This document shows positions 22,579 to 34,098 of a stretch of DNA of 64,000 bases, piece by piece (position 1 is the first letter of the stretch; every line of letters begins with the position of its first letter). The DNA comes from Linnemannia elongata. Its lineage: Eukaryota > Mortierellomycota > Mortierellomycetes > Mortierellales > Mortierellaceae. The notes under the pieces were generated by a model. It saw only the letters and a program-made list of their open reading frames with translations. It did not search any database and was not told where the DNA came from. The stretch spans positions 95,356-159,355 of the forward strand of contig JAXBDG010000026.1 of NCBI GenBank assembly GCA_036320915.1, in the 5' to 3' direction. The position numbers and the translations under genes were made by a program.

Positions 22579-25024
22579 TCACTTCGTGCCGGCATTTTGT
22601 TGCACTGGGATCTGCAATCCAGGTGATTTGCCACCAGCTGCTGACTCCAGATCGATCTTCAGCACATACTGCCTCACACGCTGTATATCAGCAGGGACGG
22701 TACGGTAAACCTTCCCCTCAGAGGTCAAGTAGTCCTGCTTCTCGAAATCGGCATACACATGACCTGGGACGACAAAAATAAGCCGAGGCTCGTCATGAGG
22801 AAGAATCCAGCGAGCTTGAATGAGGTTTGTCGATAAGTTTTGAGAGCGGCAGTCCTTTGATGGGGTGGTTCTTGGATACCGTGATTTGGAATAGGTCTCT
22901 GGGGGCGAGCAGCAGATCGACACAGGCATAGTTGCAAATCTTTGGTATGCATAGTGTGCCTGCCGTGACCGGGGTAATCGTGTTGAAATGCGTTACCTCT
23001 GGATTCCGCGGGATTTCCAAACGAGCAGACTGCCCAGTCTCGAGATCCTTGAGCTCAAAGATGTGGCCGCCCTCTCGGAAGGTACGGAGGACATATGCTT
23101 CGAACATAATACCGCTAGCGCTTCCGTTGGGATCCATGACGAGCTTCTTCAACATTTGGGTGCAAGTGTCCTGACTCAGTAAAGCGGCAACCTTCTCAGC
23201 GACGTATGTTGAAGCCCATTCCAATCGAAAGGTGTCATGATCATCCATGGGCCAACGGTGAATCAGACGGCTGCTGAAGTCCAGCGTGTCTCTCCCTTGC
23301 GAGAAGTATTGCATCAATATCACCGGGTCTTTGACTCTGTCGAGGGCTTGTTCTAGACGCTCACATGCCATGACCTTGGCACGCTCAAGGTCATTAGGAC
23401 GTAGGCTTAAGTTCTAGCGATGAATTAGATCAAGGCGTAATAGAGCTGTGATTAAAATAGAAAACAGGCTGTCTGCGCATTGAATATCTCCAAAAGTAAA
23501 AGCTATTCTCAAAGAAAAGCGTTGTGGTTTTGGCCTATAAGATACCTGCATCGGCCTTTCTAGGACATATCTCGGCACGCCGCCTATCTTTGAGTAGAGT
23601 TCTTCCACCGCTTCCAAAGGAACCACCTCGAAGCCGACGACACTGATCCTGCACTTCTTCAACTCTTCCAGACTCCATGGGGCCATATAGTAACGCCATG
23701 CTACCCTTTTGTCGACGTCCTGATATTGGTGGGCTTCGGAAAATAGGGTCTTTGGCGAAGCTGAAATGACGGTCTTGGCTCGACCGAGTACTGGATCAGG
23801 AGTGCTGTCGACAAAATACCATGTGTCGGGTAGACTGAGAAAGGGTTCAAAAGTCTCGATATCCCCGGATCTGACCGTAGAGCGCCCTCCAAAGACGTAG
23901 CATTTCGCGCTCCGTTTGGTGTGGAAAACGATTATCGGAGGGTTGTCGTCGTCGCTCTCGGCAAGAAGTCGGATGGCGAAGTACACTAGGAAGGCCGATT
24001 TGCCGATCCCAGATGTACCTGTAACAATGACATGCTTTTTTCAACTCGTTCCCAGTATACGGTGTATTGTTCTCAAACGTCCCGAGGATTGTGTCGTAAA
24101 GATCTTTGTACGCCTCTCTGACATAGATATCGTTTGTATCGACGACTGGAAGTAAGATGCCGCGAGGAGCCGATATCTTGTCCATGTCTTTGATGTTGGC
24201 GCCGTGCAACTCGAGGGCAGTGCGAGACAATGAGCTAAAAATGTCATCTCCAGCAATATCCTGACCAATGGAAGCAAGCAATGAGACCCCTCTCTTTCCT
24301 GCTTAGACGAGAGAGGTAAACTTGGTCATCCACCACAGCCTTCTCAGTGAGACCAGCCTCTTCAATTGCATCCTTCAGAGTGTGCGGACGATGGCGCTTC
24401 CTGCTGGAAGAGGGTCCTGGTAAGAGAAAGGTGGCACAAGAGATGTACCAATCAAGAATATTAGCAACTTGTACAATGTCCGTGGATAATTGAATGAAAG
24501 CAAAGGGCTCCTTTAGACACAGCTGAAGACAAATATTCACCTGCATCTTCCTCACGGTCTCTTTTCGCAACTATAGGAAATAAAAAAAAATAAAAAAAAG
24601 TAGGTAAATAACGCAAATGGAGATCACAATAGAGTTATGCTGAGATGTTCATACGCAAGGCGTATTTGAAAGCAAAGCGCGTTTGCATTACCTGGCAAGG
24701 GTCGCTGGACAATGACGTGAATCGTGTCTTCTGGCAAATCAGCATCAAAGACCATGGAGAGCTTGTTGGTCCACCCTCAGTTTTTTTTTCACAGGCACAG
24801 AGTCGAGCAGAACAGGAAGGTCGTTGTCGTCGTCGTCATGAATTGAGACGCGCCATAGAGTGAGCTTGTCAGCACTCAACATCCTGAAAGTCGTTGGTCT
24901 TCTTGGTCTTGATGAGCCCCTTGAGGTCGCCGATGGTCTTGGTTGACTCGATCTCAACAGGGAACGCGTTGGAGGTAGCCTCTCCATCAACGAGACAGAA
25001 CAGAGTGAGGTGATTGTCGTTCAT
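22579..25024 (-). CDS. CRN-3: Crinkler-type effector (type A header, type B body), frame interrupted
   Basis: Same four-exon plan as CRN-4. The NTPase and nuclease-like exons match CRN-4 (type B: DTNDIYVREAYK, SKNHPIKG, stop directly after AGTK), but the header exon matches CRN-1 and CRN-2 (LIKTKKTNDFQD). 1-bp insertions in exon 1 (near 24772 and 24874), in exon 3 (two extra T near 24048; an extra C near 24288) and in exon 4 (an extra T near 22828) break the frame as written. The downstream gene on the strand is FMO-3; the MULE sits 360 bp upstream of its start. Confidence 0.8.
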
Positions 25025-25338
25025 GGCGTAGAATAAACTGAAAAAATGACAGAGAGAGATGGCAAGGGCTGTAAAGAAGGCAGAATTGAAAAGAAAACAA
25101 GAGAAAAGAAAGATGTGGAAAGAAAGAAAAAAGAAGGCGAGGGATAAAAAAAAAGGAAGTGGTGACGAAGGCGATGAAGGCGTGAGAATGGTGGCAAAGG
25201 AAAAGAATGGGAGGTGTGAGAAAGTTGGCAAAGGCGCTGAAGAAAAGGCGGGAGCGTAGTAAAGAAAGGAATAGTAAAGGTAGAGAAGGCAAAACTATGA
25301 GGGCACGGGAGTGGTAAGCTAAGACTATGCATCATGAA

Positions 25339-25364
25339 ATATAATGATGACATCATCATTATAT
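25339..25364. promoter_or_regulatory. 26-bp inverted repeat upstream of CRN-3
   Basis: Perfect 12-bp arms (ATATAATGATGA and its complement) separated by CA. The right arm is the first 12 bp of the 34-bp repeat that flanks the MULE. Copies are at 6066-6091 (one mismatch), 13507-13532 and 36852-36877. Confidence 0.7.
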
Positions 25365-25386
25365 GTCACATGACGTTAGAAAGGGG
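25353..25386 (+). repeat. 34-bp direct repeat, left flank of MULE
   Basis: Starts TCATCATTATATGTCACATG and ends in GGGG immediately before the left inverted repeat. It is identical to 29651-29684 and present only once at the equivalent place in units 1, 2 and 4. Confidence 0.93.
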
Positions 25387-25535
25387 GAATCTCCTTATGA
25401 AGGCCCCGATTCTGGACAAAAATACAGCTTTTGCGATCTCCCTTTCTTCTACGTCAGCGGTTTGATTCTCGTCCCTAATTGCAAGAATAAACATCAGGCT
25501 GTTCTCCTCTGCCTTCCGATACACAATCTTCCCTC

Positions 25536-25625
25536 TTTCACACACAAGCACCCCCTCTCTCACACACAAGCACCCTTCTCGCACACACAAGCATCCTTCT
25601 CTCACACACAAGCATCTCTCTCCCA
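25536..25625 (+). repeat. Short minisatellite (~20-22 bp unit) in MULE 5' region
   Basis: About four to five tandem copies of a unit like CTCTCACACACAAGCACC, between the left TIR and the transposase start. Confidence 0.75.
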
Positions 25626-25652
25626 TACAAAGTCGTCCTCTTCACTCGCGTC

Positions 25653-28573
25653 ATGGACACCCAAGCGGCCGTCAACTGGATGGTCACAGAGGACTATTCG
25701 AGAGAACCCTTCGATGACGCGCTATCAAAGCTGTCCAGCTCGTTGGTGAGTTGCTTATTATTAATATTGCTTGGTGCCTACCATCATGAAACGACGCTGT
25801 CGATATAAGCACGATGCTTGGTTTACTCACACTCAATCCGTGTCTACGCTATTATTAAGATCTTACGTCTAGCTGATATGGACTCGGGTCTTGCTGAGGA
25901 CGGTCAAGCTGAGAATGACCAAACTAAGGACATGGTCCGAAGATTCACCCGAGGCCGAAGGAAGTGATGAATCCGAGAGCGAGACAGACGGCGGAGCCGG
26001 GCACGATGAGGCCGCATCTTCCGGAGACGGTATTGCAGGTGTCGACAGCAGGGTGATGAATATCTGCGAAGTGAGCGTCAAGACAGACCGTGTGCCCATG
26101 AGAGCGAGGCAGGCAGCCGACCTCCAGCGAAATGTGCTCAATGCTATCCGTGATTCACTCTTCGATGACCCCTATATCATTGAAACGGCTGAGACCTATG
26201 GGTTTCCGGAAGGTAAACGGATTACCTTGAGTGAGAAGAAGGAGGGGCGCTGTCTGGTCTTCTATGTCAAGGCAGCCTTTTTCGAGGACTGGCTGAAGCG
26301 ACACTCGGACTGCATCGGCACCAGCTTCACGTTGCGCACCAAGCCTCACCCTTACTCCACTAACGTCAAAGAAAGCAGCACCCAGGCCAAAAAGGACAAG
26401 GCAGGGCAGATTCTCAGTCGATACAGCTGTCATTGCAAAAGCAAAAAGTACGAGGTCAAGGCCGAATCAAGGGTGGAAAGAAGGAAAAGACCAGATTGCG
26501 TTTGCCTTCCATCAGTTGTAACTGCCGGTCGTCCATTAAAGCTACGTTTAGACCACGGTCAACGAGTGATGGCATGCCCGGCAATACATGCATGATCGAA
26601 TATTTTTTCGAGCACAACCACAAGCTTGGATGCGCGGAGAACATTGGGAGCATGCGGAAATCGGAGGCTGTCAAGCTGAGGATCAAAGCCATGCTCATGA
26701 GAGGAATGTCCATCAATGCCATCATGGAGCAGTTGACGATAGACCACGCCAGGTTTGCTCGCTTCTTGGAGGGAAAGGGGACCATGGCGTTGTCTAGGGA
26801 CAATTTTATCACCTACGACGACGTCTACAACATCTTGTACGCCATTACAGCCAAGGAAGTCAGGAAGAGCAACGACGACATGATATCCGCAAGACTATGG
26901 ATGGAGGAACTGGACAGGAACAACTACTTTACCTTCTATGACAAGGCAAACAGCGTGTACCATGGATTCTCATCGCCCTGGCAGTTGGATCAACTCAGGC
27001 AATGGGGCGATGTGTTCTGCTTTGATGGTACCCATCATGCCCGCGGGTAAGCGTTTCCCTTGAACACTCGTATTTTGTACTGTTTGATTTTGGCTGCCAT
27101 CTTGTCTCTTACTCCTTGTAACTGTTCTCTATGGTGCTTTAGACGAGACACATACTTATTTACCATTGTTGTAAAGAACAAGGAAACAGGCTTCGGCATC
27201 CCTGTCGCGTTCCTGTTGACGAAGACTCAAAAGTGGGAACTCTTGAAGGAATGGCTTTGTCAGCTGAAAGCAAAGATGGACCAACTGTGTGCCGAGCCGT
27301 ATTTCCCTACCGCTGTAATCACTGACCAAGGCACAAACGAGATCAATGCCATCCAATATGCTTTCGATTTCAAGCCGCGCATATTTTACTGTGCGTGGCA
27401 TATCTTGCAAGCTTGGGAGCGCAACTTCACCAAGGAAAAACTCGGCATGGATAATATCTCCATAGCTAAAAAGAAGGAAAGGAAAGACAGGGTAAGTGAG
27501 ACTTTTCTGACTAGTTTGTAAACGACTCTTTTAAAGACATGATGTAACTATGCTATTCATATGCTGCGTTGAAGCCAATAATGAAGGGGATTATATTAAT
27601 GTAGGCGTTTATTGCTGTGTTCGTCTTACACCAGGTACGGAAACAGCTCAAAGGCATCCTCTATGCACGGACGGAGGAGGAGTCCAACACTTTGCTGGAC
27701 GCGTTTAGAAATGAGTGGCAAGACATTGCGTCCGAGTTTATCAAGTACCTGGACGCCAACTACCTGGCTCATGAGGCGGACAGGAGGCGTTGGATGTTTT
27801 GTCACCGCCAACAAGTCGCTTATGGTTGTATCAACACCAATAACTTCATCGAGAGCTGGCATAACACCTTGAAGAAACACTTCTTCAAAGACAAGCAACA
27901 ACGGCGCCTGGATTCAGTGATCCATACTCTCGCCAAGAAAGCCGTGCCGCACTTTCAACAGATGTGTGTCCGTCACATTGTGCAAGTTGGGAAGATGACT
28001 CCTGGTCGCAAGAAGGCTCTGATCGCAAGGCTGGCGGCCCAGAACCACATCGATCGCACTCGAATGCAAGACCCTGGAAAACTCCTTCTGCTACAATCTG
28101 ATGACGATTCAGTGCTAAAGGTTCCATCATTCACCATCCCCGACGTCTCTTACGACCTGACAGTCGATTGGGATCTTGGGATGGCAGGGCAGTTTCGCAA
28201 GTGTACCTGTGCTGACTTTTCAAGTACGCACATGGTCTGCAAACACCTAGCCTTGGCGGAAATTGCATTTCCAAACACTGATTATCGCCCCAAAGGTCAC
28301 TTGGAGTTCCGAGCAGACCCTATGCCTTTGAGCTCTGAGGAGGAGCTTTCACTGCAACCCGCTCCTACGGTTTTGACGGTTGCTCAGACTCTCAGTAGCA
28401 TTGTCGACTCCATTAATAGTTACATTAGCGTTATGGACCCAGATAAGGCTGTGCCGAACGATGACGAGGTTTTATCTACGATGAAGAGAGCTCGCGACCT
28501 ACTTCATGCGCATATGCCAGTCAAAGAAGGGTACAGTCTCAGTAACAAGCGTCAAAGGCAGCGCCCTAAATAA
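25653..28573 (+). CDS. MULE transposase with SWIM zinc finger (one frameshift)
   Basis: DDE transposase that would cut and paste the surrounding element. Exons by GT-AG and frame: 25653-25745, 25873-27046, 27143-27491 and 27605-28573 (about 860 codons). The N-terminal half has acidic low complexity, then a Cys/His zinc-binding DNA-binding region (SCNC ... HNH). The MULE core follows: FDGTHHARG (first Asp), ITDQGTNEINA (second Asp), CAWHILQAWERN (the C-x2-H motif) and NNFIESWHNTLKKH (Glu). The SWIM finger is CTCADFSSTHMVCKH. Between about 26430 and 26475 the frame shifts by one base, separating the N-terminal zinc region from its upstream part. The C-terminus carries a basic RQRQRPK tail. The catalytic part looks complete. 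Confidence 0.88.
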
Positions 28574-29625
28574 AACATGCTTATTCATCTCTACTTGTCA
28601 CTGCGAAGGAGTCATTTTATATCAAGAGTGTATCCCAAGATCAAATACAAGTGTCTTTGGTTGACAAGTATGCAAGACTTGTGTAATGAGGTTGATATGT
28701 AAAAAAAATGCTCAAGTACAGGGAATCAGCCAATAAGCATCAAGGATTTATCTCTCTGACTCGACACAATTCAGACCTCTCGCATTAGGACACTCTTCGC
28801 TAGGACGATCATAACTGCCGCAATACTGCCACTGGAGAAGCACTGCTCAATCCAGCGCGGAGAAGAGTTCAGGAGCTTCAAGACAAGGCATTTAAGAGAC
28901 GATTCTGTTGAGGAATGATAGAGCTGCTACCGCCTAAAACCTCTGCAGTCGCTCTTACATAAAAAATGCCCAACTTTTGCATCTAAAAACGCATGCTATT
29001 CCATCAAAACCGAAGATATAACCATGAAACTTGGATGGTTAATACTCTTGAACAACTACCATGTCCTAAGTCTCGTTTTCCTTGGTTCTATGCAGTAGTT
29101 GTAGAGCTACTACTTATTAGTTAACGCCAAATGGGGTAATTAAAGTACCTGGAGACTTTGAATAGAGAATACGGTTGCTTTTTTCTATCTACGGCGTAGT
29201 TTTTTTGATGTCATTGGATTTTCCATTAGAAAAAGCACTTGTTCATGTAGTTTCATGAGTTTTCATGGACTACTTATTCCGCATGATAAGTCTTTCGAAA
29301 GTTGATGAAGAATAGATCAAAATGTTCTCTAGGATGCATCCTTTACGCGTTTTTTGGTCTTCATGGATAAACTACGAGTATTAAAATTAGACCAAAACGG
29401 CTAAAACTTCTTGAAGACATAGGCATTAGAGTGCTCTATCCATCCTAAAAAGACTGATGGTAGCTGACCATTTGTGAACGACTTCACTTAGAAGCGACTC
29501 TATTGACAGGAAAAACCGTAGGTGGCACATTGAGGATTCTCTTAATGCATTGCATTTAAAGAAAATTTCTCTTATGGGAAGAAAGGAGACTGCTATTTTA
29601 TGGCCCTTGGCGAGCCTTCTCCTGA
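28574..29625. other. Noncoding 3' arm of the MULE
   Basis: AT-rich, no open frame of interest and no second gene, ending at the right TIR. No captured host gene is seen. Confidence 0.7.
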
Positions 29626-29650
29626 AATCGGGGCCTTCATAAGGAGATTC

Positions 29651-29684
29651 TCATCATTATATGTCACATGACGTTAGAAAGGGG
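29651..29684 (+). repeat. 34-bp direct repeat, right flank of MULE
   Basis: Second copy of 25353-25386, directly abutting the right TIR and continuing into the normal spacer. It contains only the right arm of the upstream palindrome. Confidence 0.93.
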
Positions 29685-30319
29685 AGATTTTTTGGGGGGT
29701 ATTTCCATGCTATCCTTCCGTCATTCTTCCTTCCTCTTCAGGTTTCTTTTTCATACTTTTTTTCCTCTCTACCCCTTCTGCGTCCTTTCTGTACCATTTA
29801 CCAGTTTCTTTTCTATCACCTTTGCCTCGATCTTTCGACCGTTGGCGCCATCGATTTATTTTTCCTTTTATTTCTGCTGATTTCTGGTGATGATTTCTGT
29901 TGAAAGTCCGCTTGGTACGGTGCAGCAGTAGTAGTAGAGAACCCACCGCAATACAACGAAGAATGCAAGTAAAATTTTTCTGAAGCAGCGAAGCGCGGTA
30001 AGGTGGAATACACGATCGAGCCAACCACCGGTTGATCAATTGATCAGTGAGACGAGATAGCCCTTCCCATGATTCTCCTCATTCTCCTCGTCGTTCCAGA
30101 TTTTTTTATCAGGTGAACCCCTGTGACTTAAATTAAGCTGTATGGTTGCGTGTAAAAATGATGTAGGGGAAGCCGTTTAAGTCAGGCCTCGAGAAGTGTG
30201 TATCTGTAGTTACTGGATGAATTATTGACAATTGGTGTTTACTATGTTGTCCAGCGGATTAGGGTTTTTAAAAACAAAGCTTGCCCTCTCTCCCACACAC
30301 AGACTCTCTCTCGCTCCCT

Positions 30320-32395
30320 TTATACAACTTGAGTTGTTTTCGATGGTTCAGTCTCCTCAGGAGCCTTGATAGACAAACTAGGCTGAGGAGCAGTCTTAAT
30401 AGTACCCTTGTCCTCAGCTGCTGGCAAAAAGGCAGCCTGGGGACGATTGGTGAACTGGCGACGCTCAAACTTCCGCACGACCCATGCAGGCATATTCTTC
30501 ACAATATACCGGGTGGCCTTGGACGAGACAGACTATTATGTACAATAGGGAGGGACCGGGACAACATCAATAACAGAATCAATCGCTGGTCGTTGGGCCT
30601 AAATATTGCAAAATGTGATAAAAAGCGAGAAGGCCATCTCTTACCTGACCCGCCATGGTCCTAAAGGCCTTGCTATTTTCGAATGCCTTCTCAACCCAAT
30701 CGATGCGCTCCTCTTGGTAGGCCTTGAATGCATCTTCAATCTCCTCCGCGATAGGATGGAAGGGGAGTCCGTTGATGCGGTTCGCCAATGCTATGGCATC
30801 ATGCATGGCGTTGGCAGCACCCACACCTCCAGCAGGATTGAACTAAGACACAGTGCAAAAAGAGAGTATGATAAGTACGCACAATAGTTTACAGTACTGT
30901 AGCAATATGCTTACTCATTTCACAACATCATTCGTTGGCTCTACCTTATGGCATGCTAAAATGCAAAATCCATAGAAAAAGTGTATAATCGGAGAACCGG
31001 GCGGAAAAGGTTAGGCACGATGAAGAAACATGCATATTTTGGTGGATACTTGCAAGTATGTGCAAATTCAAACAGAAAAATGAACATACCATCACCGATG
31101 AGAACTGTACGACAGTCGTACCAGGTCTTGAAGACTTTCTCCTCCAGCATGACCTTGGAGATCAACCCCTTAGGAGAGCGGTCGATCAAGTCTTGAAGAG
31201 TGAGGATCTTGTCGCCTCCACTGATAATAGGAAAATCCTTAACTTGCTCGCACATCGCCGCAGCAGCCTCAGGTCCCCACTCTGAGTTACGAAAAGCGTC
31301 ATTGTCTTTACTGGTTTCCTCATCAAGGAAGAGAATAGCACCCCAACACACAGTATTCTGGACTGTTGTTGCTGTGGACCACTAGCATGAACAATAAAAC
31401 ATAGATGTAGGGGTTAGGGTGGAGAGGCGAAAAAAGTAGGAGCCGGTTGGACCTATCCAAAAAAAATCAGTACCTACCGTGTACATCTTGTCAGTTGCGA
31501 TAAAGTTGCGGAACTGAGAATTCTTGATTGCCAGATCAGGGAACTCTTCGGGAGAAAGAGGTCGAGTTTGGCCAACAAGGCGGACTGTGCTGAAGGGAAG
31601 TGGGAGTGCATCAGATGCTGGGAGCTTGTTCGTCTTCTTCAGCTTTTCGTACAGTCCTTGGCGAACAGCACTGTAGGCTCCATCAGCTCCGACGAGGATG
31701 TCGCCTTCAGCTTCGCTTTTATCGCTGAAGCGAATAAGGACGCCGTTGCCGCCTTGGTCCATGGAGAGAACCTTCTTTCCCAAGTGAACGCGCTCTTTTG
31801 GAATCTGGCGGAGAAGCAAATCATAAATCTGAGGTCGAGAAACAATGTATCCGTTGGCACCATACCTATTAGGGTAGACGAGAGATGTATGTTAGTTTCT
31901 AATTGGCAAGGCGTTCTTTGTTCAAGAAGAGCGAATCAAAAAGGCACCGTTATCTTACAGTTCGTCGTGCCCCTCGAAATCCACTGAGAATTCGAGCTCT
32001 CTATTCTCGTTACACATCTTGATCGCAGAGACGTATTTGCCCAGGGCGAGAAACTCTTCATAAATCCCGCACTGCTTAAAGAGGTTGGCGGTGGTGCAGT
32101 TGAAGTACATCGCCGACCCTATAGCACAAAAAGAGTGTGGGTTAGATGATGGACGTTCTTCTGAGACAAATAGAGTTATCAGTGATCAATCAATAGAGTA
32201 ATCCATGAACAGGGTGTTACCAAGGGGCTTGATTTCAGCGGCACGCTCATAGATCTCGAAGGGGATATCGGCCTTGTGAAGAAGCATGCCAAGGGTCAGA
32301 CCTGCCAGACCTGCGCCAACGATGAGGACCTTGGGCCGTTTGGCATACATAATAGAACGGTCATGCTTAAAGGTGACGGCGGGGTTGATCTCCAT
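30320..32395 (-). CDS. FMO-4: FAD-dependent monooxygenase, intact, ~478 aa
   Basis: Intact copy nearly identical to FMO-2, differing for example by Gly for Glu in SPKGLI of exon 4. Seven exons in the same positions relative to the start: exon 1 at 32221-32395, the 11-nt micro-exon near 30945-30955, and the last exon near 30320-30532. GxGxxG is at residues 27-32, the DG motif GADGAYSAVR in exon 3, and the GD motif across exons 4-6. Downstream of CRN-4 on the same strand. Being intact and so close to FMO-2 implies very recent duplication or ongoing conversion. Confidence 0.92.
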
Positions 32396-34098
32396 GGTGA
32401 TGACGTTTTACTTTCCTGATCTGAAGCGGCGAGATGAGAGAATGAAGGATGCCGGGAGGGAGAGTCGATGTCGTGTGGTGGGGATGATGAGCGATGGGAA
32501 TGGAGAAAAAAGTAGATCAAGGAAAAAAAATGATCAACGGGGAAGAGAGATGCGGAAGGGCAAAGAAGTGGGCGTCGAGGAAAGAGGTACATAGGGAGGG
32601 AGAGCAAGTAGTCTCTCATGTCGCACAACGGATAGAGATGCAAAATAAAACAAACAGAGCAAAGGAGCATGGGCAAATAGACTTTTCCTACTGTGGGACA
32701 ACATAGAGTAGGGGGTGGGGCATCGACTGTGCGACGAGCTGGCTTGGTTAACCATATGAATGGTAAACGACATATTACACGAGTGCATGCGACACCAATG
32801 CTCCGGCCAGCACTCAGAGATGGATGCCTGTCTACACACCTTCCTTTGAGCAATGACTATGATACAATACAACGAATATATTAGCAACGTATAAGGTGTT
32901 TATGTGTGTGTGTATGTTGGAAATTGAAGCCGCTGGCTGAATCTGGGTGGTTGGGTGAATGGCAACTCTATACATTCAACTGTGATATAGATGTCGTGTG
33001 GCGTGTCTGTCATTTGGTGGCCGCATTGCTCTCAATCCTTTTGCTTCTCTGAGCGCTCCGGTAAGACAGGCAAGAGGTCTGAAAATTTAGCAATCAGATA
33101 ATTAGTTGAAAAATTCTTTGGTGTCTGGAGGTGCGCGCTGTGTGTCCGGCCACCTTCGCTTTTGTGGTAATCTTGGGGGGTGCTCCTCGAGTGCCCGTGT
33201 CTGTATTGCATAATGCCCTTCGGGTGCCCGTGCCGTCTCTTGGCGTCAACACTGCAGTCCCGTTAGCTGAGGGGAAGTTATCTGAGGGAAGGGGGAGAAG
33301 ATAGGGGAGCGTCTGCTGCTGTTTTCATTTCGATGGTCTCTCTTACCGTCTTGATTTTTTCGACGACGGGCCCGTGTGCTCTTGGCTGTTCTTGTGCACA
33401 TACCAACGCCCGCTGTCTGTCTCCAGTTTTGACAGCCTCTCTTGTGCCTTAACATTTTCGGGGGCGTCCTTAAGCATGAAAGGAGGCTAACGAGAGGATA
33501 AAGAGGCGGCCTGTGCGAAAAAAACACGTCAATATTCATGTATCTTTAGCATGCAAACGAACCTTTCAGCTGGCAGGTCAAATTCGTTCGAACCGTACTA
33601 GAATGGTACCCGCGCGGAGGAAGTTGAAAAATAAAGGAGAGGAGAACGGAAGGTCTTCATTCGCCCAACACAGTACTTGGCGTCCAATGCAGTACAGTTA
33701 TAGTACAATGCAGTGGTAGAGAACAAAATACAGTTGACCAAAGAAAAGCAAGCAAGCTTTCTTGAAGCGCAAAGACGGAGAATACTCTCGAGCCAACCAA
33801 CGGTTGATTAATTGATCAGTAGTTGTTGACAGCGCTGTCGATTTCCTTTACAGTAGCAACGGAGGTGACTTTTTGGTCATTGGCGATTGTTTCCCCGAAC
33901 CCTGGAGCACTTGGAATGGGAAGGAGAAAAGGTACTATTCTAGGTCAATAGAGTAAAGATGCCAGAGCTGTAAGCTCGTCTTTTGTCGCTGTAAGAGATT
34001 CGAAATTGCCACGTTAAGCACAACTCTCAAGTGGTCGAAGTCAGGTATGGGTCAGTAAGATTTTATTTTCACGTCCTCTGTAAGAATTCAAGAGTTGA

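Larger units (their letters stand above)
25387..29650 (+). mobile_element. MULE (Mutator-like) DNA transposon, complete, 25-bp TIRs
   Basis: Terminal inverted repeats at 25387-25411 (GAATCTCCTTATGAAGG...) and 29626-29650 are perfect over 25 bp. One transposase gene lies inside. The flanks are a 34-bp direct repeat (25353-25386, 29651-29684) that occurs once in empty sibling copies. MULEs normally make 8-11-bp target duplications, so the flanking repeat is unusually long. Perfect TIRs and flanks indicate a young insertion. Confidence 0.93.
18798..30319. repeat. Tandem CRN+FMO module, unit 3 (with MULE)
   Basis: Third copy, expanded by a 4.26-kb MULE plus a 34-bp duplication at 25353-29684. 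Without these the unit is about 7.2 kb. The CRN body is type B, as in unit 4, while its header exon is the version found in units 1 and 2. Confidence 0.93.

Noticed and set aside
25387..29650. Captured host gene fragment inside the MULE
   Set aside because: Apart from the transposase, nothing in the element resembles the neighbouring genes.
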